Origin: Chryseobacterium sp. BLS98
GTDB lineage: Bacteria; Bacteroidota; Bacteroidia; Flavobacteriales; Weeksellaceae
Length of the DNA: 64,000 nt
Assembly (NCBI RefSeq): GCF_001045445.1
Contig: NZ_LFNF01000001.1
Location: 248,001-312,000 of the forward strand
Direction: 5' to 3'
The notes below the pieces were generated by a model. The model ran no database searches, had not been told where the DNA came from, and saw only the letters and a list, made by a program, of their open reading frames with translations. The position numbers and the translations under genes are program-made. Below are positions 52,621 through 61,709 of the stretch, one piece after another; positions within the stretch are counted from its first letter, which is position 1; each line of letters starts with the position of its first letter.

Positions 52621-54484
52621 ATAATGCTTTTGTATTATTTTCAGGAGTATAATCCATAAAGATATCTCCATCCAAAGTCACTGACTTTACTTTCTTTTTA
52701 ATAGGAACAGTAAGATCCGCCTGTTTCTGATTTTTCTCCCACAGACCCGGCGAAAAATGAAGCCTTTCCACAGATCCGTCCTCGTAATTCAGAACAGCAT
52801 CAAAAGGAATGGCAAAACCTCCCACATTATCCACATTGACCGTAAGAAGATCATTAAGCTGAGAAGCACCGGTTATTTTCAAATCAATATAGTTGTTCGT
52901 ATAAAACCAGTTTTGAAAGAACCAGTTCAGGTTTTTACCGGAACCTGTATTCATTGAATTGAAATAATCCCATGGAACAGGATGTTTCCCATTCCAGTTA
53001 TCCATATAGTGAAGAAGTGCTTTTTTAAACAGGTCGTCTCCTAAATAATCTTTTAGGGCAAGATAAGACAGGGACGCTTTTACATAAGAATTATTTCCGT
53101 ACCCGGCTCCGCTTACCTGCGTACTCATGGTAATCACCGGCTGATCCTGCTCCGCAGAAGGATCATTGATCCATCTTTTAACCCGGAAGTTTTTGTAAAA
53201 TTCCTTTGCAGCAGCTTCGCCGTTTTCATCAATTCCGATCAGGTATTCCAGTGTGGTCGCCCAACCTTCGTCCATAAAGGCATAACGGGTTTCATTGATT
53301 CCCATATAAAAAGGGAAATAAGTATGGGCAATCTCATGATCTGCCGTAAGCCGTGCATCACGAAGATCATCCGGAATACTGGTATCATTAATCATCATTG
53401 GATATTCCATATCTGCATACCCCTGGATAGCCGTCATTACATTATACGGATATTCCACGCCCGGCCATTTTTTTGAGAACCAATCCAGATTATAACGCAT
53501 CCATTCTACATAATGCTCAAAATCCTTAGCCCCGTTTTTATAACCTGCCTGAACGCTTGCACGCTTTGTTTTAAGCTGTACACTTGAAGCATCCCACACA
53601 TAATGATTACTCATTGCAAAGCAGAAATCTGTAATATGATTAGCTTTGAATTTCCAGGTATTCCATTTGTTTTGTTTGGTTACCTTTCCGGATTTCATTT
53701 CCTGCTCGGAGGCAATATGAACGACTTTATCGCTTTTAAGAGAGGATTTATACCTTTTTAAATATTCCGGTTGAAGCACAGCATCAGGATTCAGAAAATC
53801 TCCGGTGGCCCATACAACAAAATTCTTCGGGGCAGAAATGGCGAAACTATAATCATTAAAATCATTATAAAACTCCTGCCTGTCGGAATGAGGAAGCATG
53901 TCCCATCCGTTGTAATCATCATACACGGAAATTCTTGGGAAAGAATAGGCTACATAAAACGTTTCAGGATCTATCTGTCCTTCCCTTCCGCTCTGTACGG
54001 AAAGCGGGTATTCCCATTCTATCTTTACCTCAGCTTTAGCTCCGCCCTTTAATACTTTATTCAGTTTTACTTTTTCTACAGTTCCCCAGTCATCGCTGTT
54101 TACCTGGTATTTTTCCCCGTTTACAATAAATGATTTAATATGAAGACCGGAAGACAGGAAATCCTTAGATACAAATCCCGATCTCGGCGACTGAGGCTTA
54201 TGAAGGTTATTCACAAATCTGATGGCCAACTCCTGAAGTGCATCCGGGCTGTTATTGCTATACATGATTGTTTCTTTTCCTGAAACTATTTTAGTCCCGG
54301 CATCCACTCTTACCTCCACATTATAAATTCCCTTATTCTGCCAATAGTTTTTACCCGGGGCGCCCGAAATATCGCGGGTTCCTTTTTCATAGGCTTTTTT
54401 AATATTCCTTGGCATATATAATTCCTGAGCAGAAACCTGTTGCATAGAAACAGCTATTGCCAGAACATAAAGAAATCGTTTCAT
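52619..54484 (-). CDS. M1 family zinc aminopeptidase-like protein
   Basis: A 621-residue secreted peptidase with a signal peptide (ends VSAQ). The zinc site is HEIAHTYFPFYMGINETRYAFMDEG (HExxH then Glu after 18 residues), and the exopeptidase loop is replaced by YADMEYPMM. The N-terminal beta domain is complete. M1 proteins of this type cleave peptides from the N-terminus in the periplasm. Related to the 732-residue M1 protein at 55721. Confidence 0.88.
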   Translation of the reverse strand: MKRFLYVLAIAVSMQQVSAQELYMPRNIKKAYEKGTRDISGAPGKNYWQNKGIYNVEVRVDAGTKIVSGKETIMYSNNSPDALQELAIRFVNNLHKPQSPRSGFVSKDFLSSGLHIKSFIVNGEKYQVNSDDWGTVEKVKLNKVLKGGAKAEVKIEWEYPLSVQSGREGQIDPETFYVAYSFPRISVYDDYNGWDMLPHSDRQEFYNDFNDYSFAISAPKNFVVWATGDFLNPDAVLQPEYLKRYKSSLKSDKVVHIASEQEMKSGKVTKQNKWNTWKFKANHITDFCFAMSNHYVWDASSVQLKTKRASVQAGYKNGAKDFEHYVEWMRYNLDWFSKKWPGVEYPYNVMTAIQGYADMEYPMMINDTSIPDDLRDARLTADHEIAHTYFPFYMGINETRYAFMDEGWATTLEYLIGIDENGEAAAKEFYKNFRVKRWINDPSAEQDQPVITMSTQVSGAGYGNNSYVKASLSYLALKDYLGDDLFKKALLHYMDNWNGKHPVPWDYFNSMNTGSGKNLNWFFQNWFYTNNYIDLKITGASQLNDLLTVNVDNVGGFAIPFDAVLNYEDGSVERLHFSPGLWEKNQKQADLTVPIKKKVKSVTLDGDIFMDYTPENNTKAL

Positions 54485-54575
54485 ATCTGATTTTTAAAAA
54501 TAAATATCAAAATTAAAGAAAATGTAAGACCTGACAATCATTTCTTTTTATAATAATGTTTTATGAATGAACGTA

Positions 54576-54608
54576 AAATAAAAAACCAACTCCGAGAAGG
54601 AATTGGTT
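54576..54608 (-). terminator. Terminator of the EEP gene
   Basis: A 10-bp stem AACCAATTCC / GGAGTTGGTT (one U-G pair, minus reading) with a 5-nt loop, then TTTTATTTT. Confidence 0.7.
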
Positions 54609-54637
54609 AAGCTATTTGCTAAATGTACGGTCACCAA

Positions 54638-55471
54638 TTAAAAAGAAAGCTCTGTAAGAACAGGGAAATGATCCGATGGATACAGCAGGTTTTCTCTTCT
54701 GTCATTAATATGTCTCTGGGATTTTATCCTGAAACCTTTTACAAAAATATAATCGATTCTGTCCTTAGGAATCTCATTTACATTGAAGCCCGTGAATGTA
54801 CCTTTTGGCCCGTAAGGTTTCGTTTCGGTATGATAAAAGCTGTCATTTAGATTCTGTGAAAGGATCTTTATCGGTTCCGAGTCATCCGTTAAGTTAAAAT
54901 CTCCGCTTAAGGTAACCGGAAGATTTTTAGGATTGATCTCTTTGATCTTCTTCAAAATAAGGTCTGCAGATTTCACTCTCGCTATATTCCCGACATGGTC
55001 GAAGTGAAGGTTCATTGCTAAAAATTCCTTCTTTGATTTTTTATCTTTGAACACGGCATAAGTACAAATTCTGTTAAGGGCAGCATCCCATCCTCTCGAA
55101 GGTTTTTCCGGAGTCTCAGAAAGCCAGAACGTCCCTGATTTCACTACCTGAAGTCGGTTCGTATCGTAAAAAATGGCTGAGAATTCACCTTTTTCTTTTC
55201 CGTCATCTCGCCCTACCCCTACATAATCATAATTCTTAAGGCTGGTCTTAATATCTTTCATCTGCTCAGGAAGCGCTTCCTGTACCCCGAAATAGTCAGG
55301 ATGATAGTAATTTAACAAATCTGCAACATCCTGTTTTCTCTCCGTCCAGGCATTTTCCTTATCTGAAGTTACCTGCAGCCTGATATTAAAGCTCATGACT
55401 TTAAGGTCCTGAGAGAATCCCAAGGCAAAGAACAGCAGGGATACGATTGAAAATCTGAAATTCATAACCAT
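54638..55471 (-). CDS. Endonuclease/exonuclease/phosphatase (EEP) family secreted protein
   Basis: A 277-residue EEP-fold hydrolase with a signal peptide (ends ALGFSQ). Motifs are VMSFNIRL near the start, FGVQEALPEQ, LSGDFNLTD, IDYIFVKG and PSDHFPV (catalytic His). This branch covers sphingomyelinases, nucleases and sugar-phosphate phosphatases, so substrate cannot be named. Confidence 0.85.
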   Translation of the reverse strand: MVMNFRFSIVSLLFFALGFSQDLKVMSFNIRLQVTSDKENAWTERKQDVADLLNYYHPDYFGVQEALPEQMKDIKTSLKNYDYVGVGRDDGKEKGEFSAIFYDTNRLQVVKSGTFWLSETPEKPSRGWDAALNRICTYAVFKDKKSKKEFLAMNLHFDHVGNIARVKSADLILKKIKEINPKNLPVTLSGDFNLTDDSEPIKILSQNLNDSFYHTETKPYGPKGTFTGFNVNEIPKDRIDYIFVKGFRIKSQRHINDRRENLLYPSDHFPVLTELSF

Positions 55472-55544
55472 ATTTTAAATTAAGTAACAAAAATAAAACA
55501 TCTTTATGAGAGATGATGAAGGTTTGGAAATACATTATTGTTAA

Positions 55545-55645
55545 TTTAAGGAGGGAAGCTGGAAGATGGAAGTTATAATTGCCAGGATAAGTAATAGAAA
55601 TCTAACCTTTCTTTTAATCTTTTAATAACCTTCCCACCTCCATTC
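55545..55645. repeat. GGAAG-word imperfect inverted repeat
   Basis: GGAGGGAAGCTGGAAGATGG near 55550 and the inverse-like CCTTCCCACCTCCATT near 55630. A poor palindrome, similar in style to the word-repeat spacers of the paa operon. Weak call. Confidence 0.35.
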
Positions 55646-55661
55646 TCTACCTTTCACCAAC

Positions 55662-55694
55662 AAAAAACCTAAACTCCAGTATATGAAGTTTAGG
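55662..55694 (-). terminator. Terminator of the second M1 gene
   Basis: Stem CCTAAACT / AGTTTAGG (55668-55675 with 55687-55694), followed on the minus strand by TTTTTTG. Confidence 0.65.
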
Positions 55695-55720
55695 CCTCTC
55701 AATATCATTTAAAATATGTT

Positions 55721-57919
55721 TTATTCTTTGGTAAACTGGTATTCCCTTCCTCCCTGTTTGAAAGTAACCCCCTTTTTATCCTTACTGAATTCCAGCGTTA
55801 TAGCCGCTTCTTCAAAAGTAAAAGTATTATTCCCTGCATATTGCAGTGGAAATTCCTGCTGATTTCCTGCCTTGGCATAAAGCTGTCCGTTTTTATCAAT
55901 AAAGGTCAGTTTGATCGGATCACTTTTGGTAACATAAGTCCCTGCAAAATCTTTTGTATTGATCTTATCAACCGGCTTAGTTTCCGCAGAAGGCCAGATA
56001 TTGTTTTTTGCATTAACATCAGGAACCATTGCATCCGGATCCAGCATTACCTCAGCAATCTCTTTATTTGAATTCAGTTTGAGCACCCATTCCGTATTAC
56101 GTTTCCAGACTTCAATCGGAATTTTCACGATCTGTTTTGTTCCATCTTTAAATTTCACCTGAACCGTTGTAGGCATCGGAAGCTGGCCAATATTTTCCAC
56201 TGTGATCTGGGCACCGTTTTTAAAATCACCATTGATGTATTTCACATCTTTAACCGACTGATCGATCTTCCATTTATTGATAAACCATCCTCTCCAGAAC
56301 CAGTTCAACTCTTCACCGGATACATTTTCCATGGTGTGAAAGAAATCCCAAGGTGTAGGATGTTTGAAAGCCCACCGGTCAGCATACGTCCTGAAAGCTT
56401 TGTCAAATTTTTCAGGACCAAGAATAGATTCTCTTAAAATCTGCAATCCCATTCCAGGCTTGAAGTAAGCAAGAACTCCTATGCTTCTTTCTTTCATATT
56501 ATCCGGACCTACCATGATAGGCTCAATATTATCGCTCATCATAAAGCTTCCGGTTCTGGCAAGATCTTTCTTATGGTAATATTCTCCATTGTTAAAGGCC
56601 TTTGTAGATAATTCATTGATAAAGGTATTGAAGCCTTCATCCATCCATGCAAACAGCCTTTCATTGGAACCTACGATCATTGGGAACCAGTTGTGCCCGA
56701 ATTCATGATCGGTAACTCCCCAAAGGTCTTCGCCGGCAGAGTCCATATGGCAGAATACAATCCCCGGATATTCCATTCCGCCTTCATTTCCTGCTACATT
56801 GGTCGCTGCAGGATAAGTATATTCATACCATTTCTGGGAATAATGTTCAATCGCTGCTTTTGTATATTCTGTAGATCTTCCCCAGGCTTTTTCCCCAGCA
56901 CTTTCTGCAGGATACGCAGATATGGCAACAGATTTTTTACCACTCGGAAGATTTATTCTGGCCGCATCGAGAATGAATGCCGGTGACGAAGCCCAGGCAA
57001 AGTCACGGGTCTGATCTATTTTGAATTTCCATGTTTTAGTACCGGAAGCCTGATTTTTACCAATTTCAGATTCAGGACGGATCATCACTGTTTTATCACT
57101 GTTTCTGGCCTGCTCCCAACGGTTATTTTCTTCTTTAGTATATACCTCTCTGGAATTCAGGAGTTCTCCGGATGCCACTACATAATGATTGGCAGGAACG
57201 GTAATGTTTGCTGTGATATGACCATATTCAAGATAAAACTCAGAAGCTCCTACATAAGGAAGAGTATTCCATCCCATCACATCATCATATACGCACATTC
57301 TCGGATACCATTGGGCAATGGTAAATATTTTACCGTTTTTTGTATTGTGCACTCCCATTCTGTCTGAGCCATATTCAGGAGATACAAATGAATATTCAAT
57401 TTTAATTTTAGCGACACCGCCTTTTGCTTTCAGCTCTTTGGGAAGATCAATCTGCATTCTGGTATCTGTGATGGTATATTTTACATCTTTACCATCCAGC
57501 TTTACCGATTTAATTTTATAACCTCCGTCCAAATCTTCCCCATGGGCTCCGTTTCTGCTGCCTGAAGGCGGAACTACAGCATTACCCCGGGAATCTTTAG
57601 CAAATAAATTCTGATCCAGCTGCAGCCATAAGAAACTCAGTTGGTCAGGACTGTTATTGGTGTAGGTAATTTCAGCTGTTCCTGTAATTTCATTCTTAGC
57701 ATCATTCAGGCTAACATTCAGATTATAATCTGCTGAATTCTGCCAATAAGCATGCCCCGGCTGTCCGCTTGCAGAACGGGTTTCCGTACCTGTCTGGGGA
57801 TAGAAGAAGGGCTTGAATGCTTCTACATAACTGTATTTCGGGCTTTCCTGTGCCAAAGCAGTTCCTGAAAAAAGGAATACTGCCGCTGCTGCAATAAGAC
57901 GTGGAAGTTTATAATTCAT
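55721..57919 (-). CDS. M1 family zinc peptidase (large secreted)
   Basis: A 732-residue protein with signal peptide (ends GTALAQ). The zinc site is [25 protein letters not shown] and the substrate-binding loop is GGMEYPG. A C-terminal ~90-residue beta domain ([16 protein letters not shown]) is extra to the M1 core. It probably degrades peptides in the periplasm or outside. Same family as 52619, separated by the EEP gene. Confidence 0.9.
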   Translation of the reverse strand: MNYKLPRLIAAAAVFLFSGTALAQESPKYSYVEAFKPFFYPQTGTETRSASGQPGHAYWQNSADYNLNVSLNDAKNEITGTAEITYTNNSPDQLSFLWLQLDQNLFAKDSRGNAVVPPSGSRNGAHGEDLDGGYKIKSVKLDGKDVKYTITDTRMQIDLPKELKAKGGVAKIKIEYSFVSPEYGSDRMGVHNTKNGKIFTIAQWYPRMCVYDDVMGWNTLPYVGASEFYLEYGHITANITVPANHYVVASGELLNSREVYTKEENNRWEQARNSDKTVMIRPESEIGKNQASGTKTWKFKIDQTRDFAWASSPAFILDAARINLPSGKKSVAISAYPAESAGEKAWGRSTEYTKAAIEHYSQKWYEYTYPAATNVAGNEGGMEYPGIVFCHMDSAGEDLWGVTDHEFGHNWFPMIVGSNERLFAWMDEGFNTFINELSTKAFNNGEYYHKKDLARTGSFMMSDNIEPIMVGPDNMKERSIGVLAYFKPGMGLQILRESILGPEKFDKAFRTYADRWAFKHPTPWDFFHTMENVSGEELNWFWRGWFINKWKIDQSVKDVKYINGDFKNGAQITVENIGQLPMPTTVQVKFKDGTKQIVKIPIEVWKRNTEWVLKLNSNKEIAEVMLDPDAMVPDVNAKNNIWPSAETKPVDKINTKDFAGTYVTKSDPIKLTFIDKNGQLYAKAGNQQEFPLQYAGNNTFTFEEAAITLEFSKDKKGVTFKQGGREYQFTKE

Positions 57920-57953
57920 TGGAATAATTTATAAGATTTCTCTGATAAGTTAT

Positions 57954-57983
57954 AAAAAAACCCGGAATCGTTACAAATCCGGG
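57954..57983 (-). terminator. Terminator of the SDR gene
   Basis: Stem CCCGGA / TCCGGG (57961-57966 with 57978-57983) with a 11-nt loop, followed on the minus strand by TTTTTTTA. Confidence 0.6.
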
Positions 57984-58005
57984 GTTATTTTATGAAAAAA
58001 TTAAA

Positions 58006-58887
58006 TTAATTTGTCTTTTTAGCTTTGATCATCGCTTCCAGTGCATCCCACATTTCTTTCGGAATATCTTCAAGCATATTGAACTCTCCTGCTCCCTGAA
58101 GCCACTCTCCTCCATCTATAGTTACTACCTCTCCATTCATATAAGCAGAGTAATCTGAAACCAGGTAAGCCGCCAGGTTGGCAAGCTCCTGATGCTCTCC
58201 TACTCTTCTCAAAGGAACTTTTTTTCTCATATCAAATTTTTCCTGAAGGTCTCCCGGAAGCAATCGGTCCCACGCTCCTTTGGTAGGGAAAGGTCCCGGC
58301 GCAATGGCATTGAAGCGGATACCATATTTAGCCCACTCTACCGCAAGAGATCTTGTCATAGCCAGAACTCCTGCTTTTGCACATGCTGAAGGAACCACGT
58401 AGGCAGAGCCTGTCCACGCATAGGTGGTTACAATATTAAGAACTGTTCCCGGACTTTTAGAATCTATCCAGTGTTTTCCAACGGAAAGGGTACAGTTTTT
58501 AGTTCCTTTTAAAACAATATCCAAAATAGAATCAAAGGCAGAATGGGTCAGTCTTTCTGTTGGCGAAATGAAATTTCCGGCTGCATTGTTCAGTAAAATA
58601 TCAATTCTTCCAAATTCTTTCAAGGCGGCTTCTTTCATAGCTTCCACCTCATCCCAGTTTCTTACGTCGCACGCAACACACAGAACTTTTCCACCGGTTT
58701 CCTCTTCCAGTTCTTTTGCCGTTCCCTGTAATTTTTCCAGATTACGGGAAGTGATCACCACTTTTGCCCCAAGCTGAAGAAAATATTTGGTCATTGCTTT
58801 TCCAAGGCCGCTTCCGCCTCCTGTTACAATTGCTACCTTATCCTGTAATGCACCTTCGCGCAACATGGGCTGTGTATATAAATTCAT
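58006..58887 (-). CDS. DECR-like short-chain dehydrogenase (2,4-dienoyl-CoA reductase-like)
   Basis: A 293-residue SDR. NAD(P) motif TGGGSGLG, NNAAGNFIS, and the catalytic segment with TTYAWTGSAYVVPSACAKAG. This last follows the arrangement of mitochondrial 2,4-dienoyl-CoA reductase (Tyr, then Lys about 15 residues later), as does RFNAIAPGPFPTKGAW. It probably reduces dienoyl-CoA in unsaturated fatty-acid oxidation. Single gene. Confidence 0.85.
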   Translation of the reverse strand: MNLYTQPMLREGALQDKVAIVTGGGSGLGKAMTKYFLQLGAKVVITSRNLEKLQGTAKELEEETGGKVLCVACDVRNWDEVEAMKEAALKEFGRIDILLNNAAGNFISPTERLTHSAFDSILDIVLKGTKNCTLSVGKHWIDSKSPGTVLNIVTTYAWTGSAYVVPSACAKAGVLAMTRSLAVEWAKYGIRFNAIAPGPFPTKGAWDRLLPGDLQEKFDMRKKVPLRRVGEHQELANLAAYLVSDYSAYMNGEVVTIDGGEWLQGAGEFNMLEDIPKEMWDALEAMIKAKKTN

Positions 58888-59001
58888 ATGATTTTATTTT
58901 TTCCTAAAAATACTAAATATTGAATTCATGCCATTTAAAATAATGGGATAAATCATAATGTTATAAATAGTTTTCTCCTTTTACCTGCCTTAATAATAAA
59001 A

Positions 59002-59036
59002 ATAAAAAAACACCCTTGTAACGAATCACAAGGATG
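59002..59036 (-). terminator. Terminator of the DUF1573 gene
   Basis: Stem CATCCTTGT / ACAAGGGTG (one U-G pair, 59011-59019 with 59028-59036), loop 8, then seven T on the minus strand. Confidence 0.65.
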
Positions 59037-59068
59037 CAGGGGTCTTAAAACCATATGACTGTAAAATT

Positions 59069-59476
59069 TTAGGCAACTACTCCTTTGAAAGAAAGTGCTT
59101 TAGGGGTTTTGCTTTCGCTGGTGGTTACATTAACCGTTTTCATGAATGGTCCTTTGCTAGCTGCGTTATAACTTGCTTCTACAAATCCTTTTTTTCCGGG
59201 AAGAATCGGAGTTTTAGTATAATCTGCTGTGGTGCAGCCACATGATGGTGCTACATTTTCTATAACGATCGGCTTGGAAGAGGTATTGGTAAATTCAAAT
59301 CTGATAAGTTTTGGTTTTCCCTGAGGGATATTTCCCACGTCTATAGATTCTGATTTCCATTTAATGGCATCAGCAATAACTTTTACTACCGGATTAGTTT
59401 CGGAAGGAAATACATTGGCATAAAACGGGGAAAATGCCAAAACGGCCAAAAGTGCTGTAATTTTTAATTTTTTCAT
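59069..59476 (-). CDS. DUF1573 secreted protein
   Basis: A 135-residue protein with signal peptide (ends FSPFYA). The mature domain is an immunoglobulin-like beta sandwich with the family motif NVAPSCGCTTADYTK and ILPGKKGFVEASYN. DUF1573 proteins are common envelope proteins of Bacteroidota and are often fused to ASH-type domains. No specific role known. It stands divergent from the kinase gene. Confidence 0.85.
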   Translation of the reverse strand: MKKLKITALLAVLAFSPFYANVFPSETNPVVKVIADAIKWKSESIDVGNIPQGKPKLIRFEFTNTSSKPIVIENVAPSCGCTTADYTKTPILPGKKGFVEASYNAASKGPFMKTVNVTTSESKTPKALSFKGVVA

Positions 59477-59646
59477 GAGTATAAATTTAAATATTAATAA
59501 ATAAAAGGAATCTGTTATTGTCTTTTTGATATAGCAAATGTAAAGCAGAAGGCCGATACAACTTGTTAACCGCTGTCAAACATTTGTTAACGAGTTGTTA
59601 ATGATAAAAGATTAATAGATATTTTTGGATAATATTGTTTCAGAAA

Positions 59647-60894
59647 ATGAAAATAAAAAAACTCAATATTATCATAACGCTCGGATTCATTGCTATCATT
59701 GGAATTTTAATAGCCCAGCTGCTGTGGACCAGGCAGGCTTATAATCTTGAGGATAAAAAATTCAATCAGAAAGTAAATATTGCCTTATTAGAGGTTGCCA
59801 AAAAATTATCCGGTGAGAAAATATCTTTCACCGAAAATCCTGTACAGACTATTGCAAACGATTATTATGTAGTCAATATCAATAATGAATTTCATCCGGT
59901 AGTTCTGGAACATTACCTGAGAACGGAATTCACCCGTTTTCAAGTCAATACAGATTATGTATATGCCCTATATAATTGTCATAGTGACAAAATGATGTAC
60001 GGAAGGTATATGTCTAAAAATCAGGAAGAACCCAGCGATAAAGTGATTAATTTCCCCAAGCATAAAAACCTGATTTACTATTTTTCCATACGTTTTCCTG
60101 ATAAAACCACTTACCTCAGCAGCTCATTAAGGTTTTGGTATGTGCTTACGGCAGCACTTATTATTATCCTGCTGGTATATGTCTATTCTATCTATACTAT
60201 TATTCAGCAGAAAAAATTCTCGGAACTGCAGCGTGATTTCATCAATAATATGACCCATGAGTTTAAAACTCCGCTGTCCTCCATCCTTTTAGCATCAGAA
60301 TCTCTCAGCAAGCAGGAAATGGTACAGGAAAATGCCAAGCTGCAGACTTACACTTCCATTATTATCAATCAGAGCTACAAACTCAACAGTCATATTGAAA
60401 AAATACTGAATATTGCCAAGAATGATTCTTCCGGACTGTCATTAAAACCTCAAAAAATAATACTACTCCCTTTTATTCAGGAAATTGCCGATACTATCAA
60501 GCAAAAGAATGAAAATATGACGATCGATTTAGAAATTGAAAATCACCTCTCAGTAATGGCAGATGAATTTCACTTTACCAATATCATATACAATATCCTG
60601 GATAATTCGATTAAGTATTGTGAAACTGAACCCACTGTAAGAATTTCAGCCTATAAAGATTCAAAAGGTTTATATTTAAAGTTTAAAGACAACGGAATGG
60701 GAATTCCACCTAAAAATATTCCTCATATTTTTGAAAAATTTTACCGGGTACCCAACAAAAAGAATGAGGAAGTGAATGGTTTCGGATTGGGGCTGTTTTA
60801 TGTAAAAAAAGTTGTACAACAGCATAACTGGAAGATTTCGGTTGAGAATAATACAGACAGGGGAATCACTATAACGCTCTTTTTCCCGTTTTAA
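59647..60894 (+). CDS. OmpR-type sensor histidine kinase
   Basis: A 415-residue kinase with two membrane helices (about 8-26 and 165-185) framing an extracytoplasmic sensor of ~135 residues with no recognised fold. HisKA has MTHEFKTPLSSIL and the ATPase has NILDNSIKYC, DNGMGIP and GFGLGLFYVKK. I start at the ATG at 59647; an in-frame TTG at 59635 is less likely. Pairs with the response regulator 18 nt downstream. Confidence 0.93.
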   Translation: MKIKKLNIIITLGFIAIIGILIAQLLWTRQAYNLEDKKFNQKVNIALLEVAKKLSGEKISFTENPVQTIANDYYVVNINNEFHPVVLEHYLRTEFTRFQVNTDYVYALYNCHSDKMMYGRYMSKNQEEPSDKVINFPKHKNLIYYFSIRFPDKTTYLSSSLRFWYVLTAALIIILLVYVYSIYTIIQQKKFSELQRDFINNMTHEFKTPLSSILLASESLSKQEMVQENAKLQTYTSIIINQSYKLNSHIEKILNIAKNDSSGLSLKPQKIILLPFIQEIADTIKQKNENMTIDLEIENHLSVMADEFHFTNIIYNILDNSIKYCETEPTVRISAYKDSKGLYLKFKDNGMGIPPKNIPHIFEKFYRVPNKKNEEVNGFGLGLFYVKKVVQQHNWKISVENNTDRGITITLFFPF

Positions 60895-60912
60895 AATTAA
60901 TAATGTTTAAGT

Positions 60913-61599
60913 ATGGAGAAATCTAAAATTTTATATGCAGAAGATGATAAAACCATCGCTTTCCTGATCCAGGACAGCCTTGAAAGTTATTATGATATCA
61001 ACTGCTATTCGGATGGAAGATCTGCACTGGACGCATTCAACAGCCAGAGTTTCGATATCTGCCTGCTGGATATTATGATGCCGGAACTGAACGGGTTTGA
61101 ACTGGCACAGCAAATCCGCGATAAAAATTCAGAGATTCCCATTATTTTTATTTCTGCAAAAGCTCTAAAAGAGGACAGGATCAAAGGATTAAAACTCGGT
61201 GCTGACGATTATCTGGTAAAACCTTTCAGCATAGAAGAATTAATCCTGAAAATTGAAGTATTCCTGAAACGCACCAAAAGGACAGATGCCTCCCCGCTTA
61301 AATACAAAGTCGGAAAATACAATTTTGATCCCAAAAACTATACCCTGCAGGATACAGAAAACAGCATTACGCTTACCCAAAGAGAGTCTGAACTGCTTTT
61401 ATACTTTATCCGAAACAAGAATACAGTGCTGAAAAGACAGGATATCCTTAAAGCAATCTGGGGCGATGATGATTATTTTATGGGCCGAAGCCTGGATGTA
61501 TTTATTTCTCGCCTGCGGAAAGTATTGGCCGATGAGCAAAATATCCTGATCGAAAATCTGCATGGAATAGGTTTTCGGTTTTCAGAGAAAAATACATGA
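60913..61599 (+). CDS. OmpR/PhoB-type response regulator
   Basis: A 228-residue regulator. The receiver has EDDKTIAFLIQD and the phospho-Asp in FDICLLDIMMPELNG; Lys in LVKPF. The winged-helix domain has RESELLLYFIRNKNTVLKRQ and RSLDVFISRLRKVL. Its position between the kinase and the GH92 gene suggests that the pair controls glycan use, as in Bacteroidota polysaccharide loci, but that is inference. Confidence 0.93.
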   Translation: MEKSKILYAEDDKTIAFLIQDSLESYYDINCYSDGRSALDAFNSQSFDICLLDIMMPELNGFELAQQIRDKNSEIPIIFISAKALKEDRIKGLKLGADDYLVKPFSIEELILKIEVFLKRTKRTDASPLKYKVGKYNFDPKNYTLQDTENSITLTQRESELLLYFIRNKNTVLKRQDILKAIWGDDDYFMGRSLDVFISRLRKVLADEQNILIENLHGIGFRFSEKNT

Positions 61600-61709
61600 T
61601 GAATTATTTATTTTTCTAAACCATTAAGATATAATTCCATTTAAGTTAAAGCAACAAACAATTATTCTTCGATTTTTAATTAATTTTAAGCTTTGAAAAT
61701 TTGCCATTA

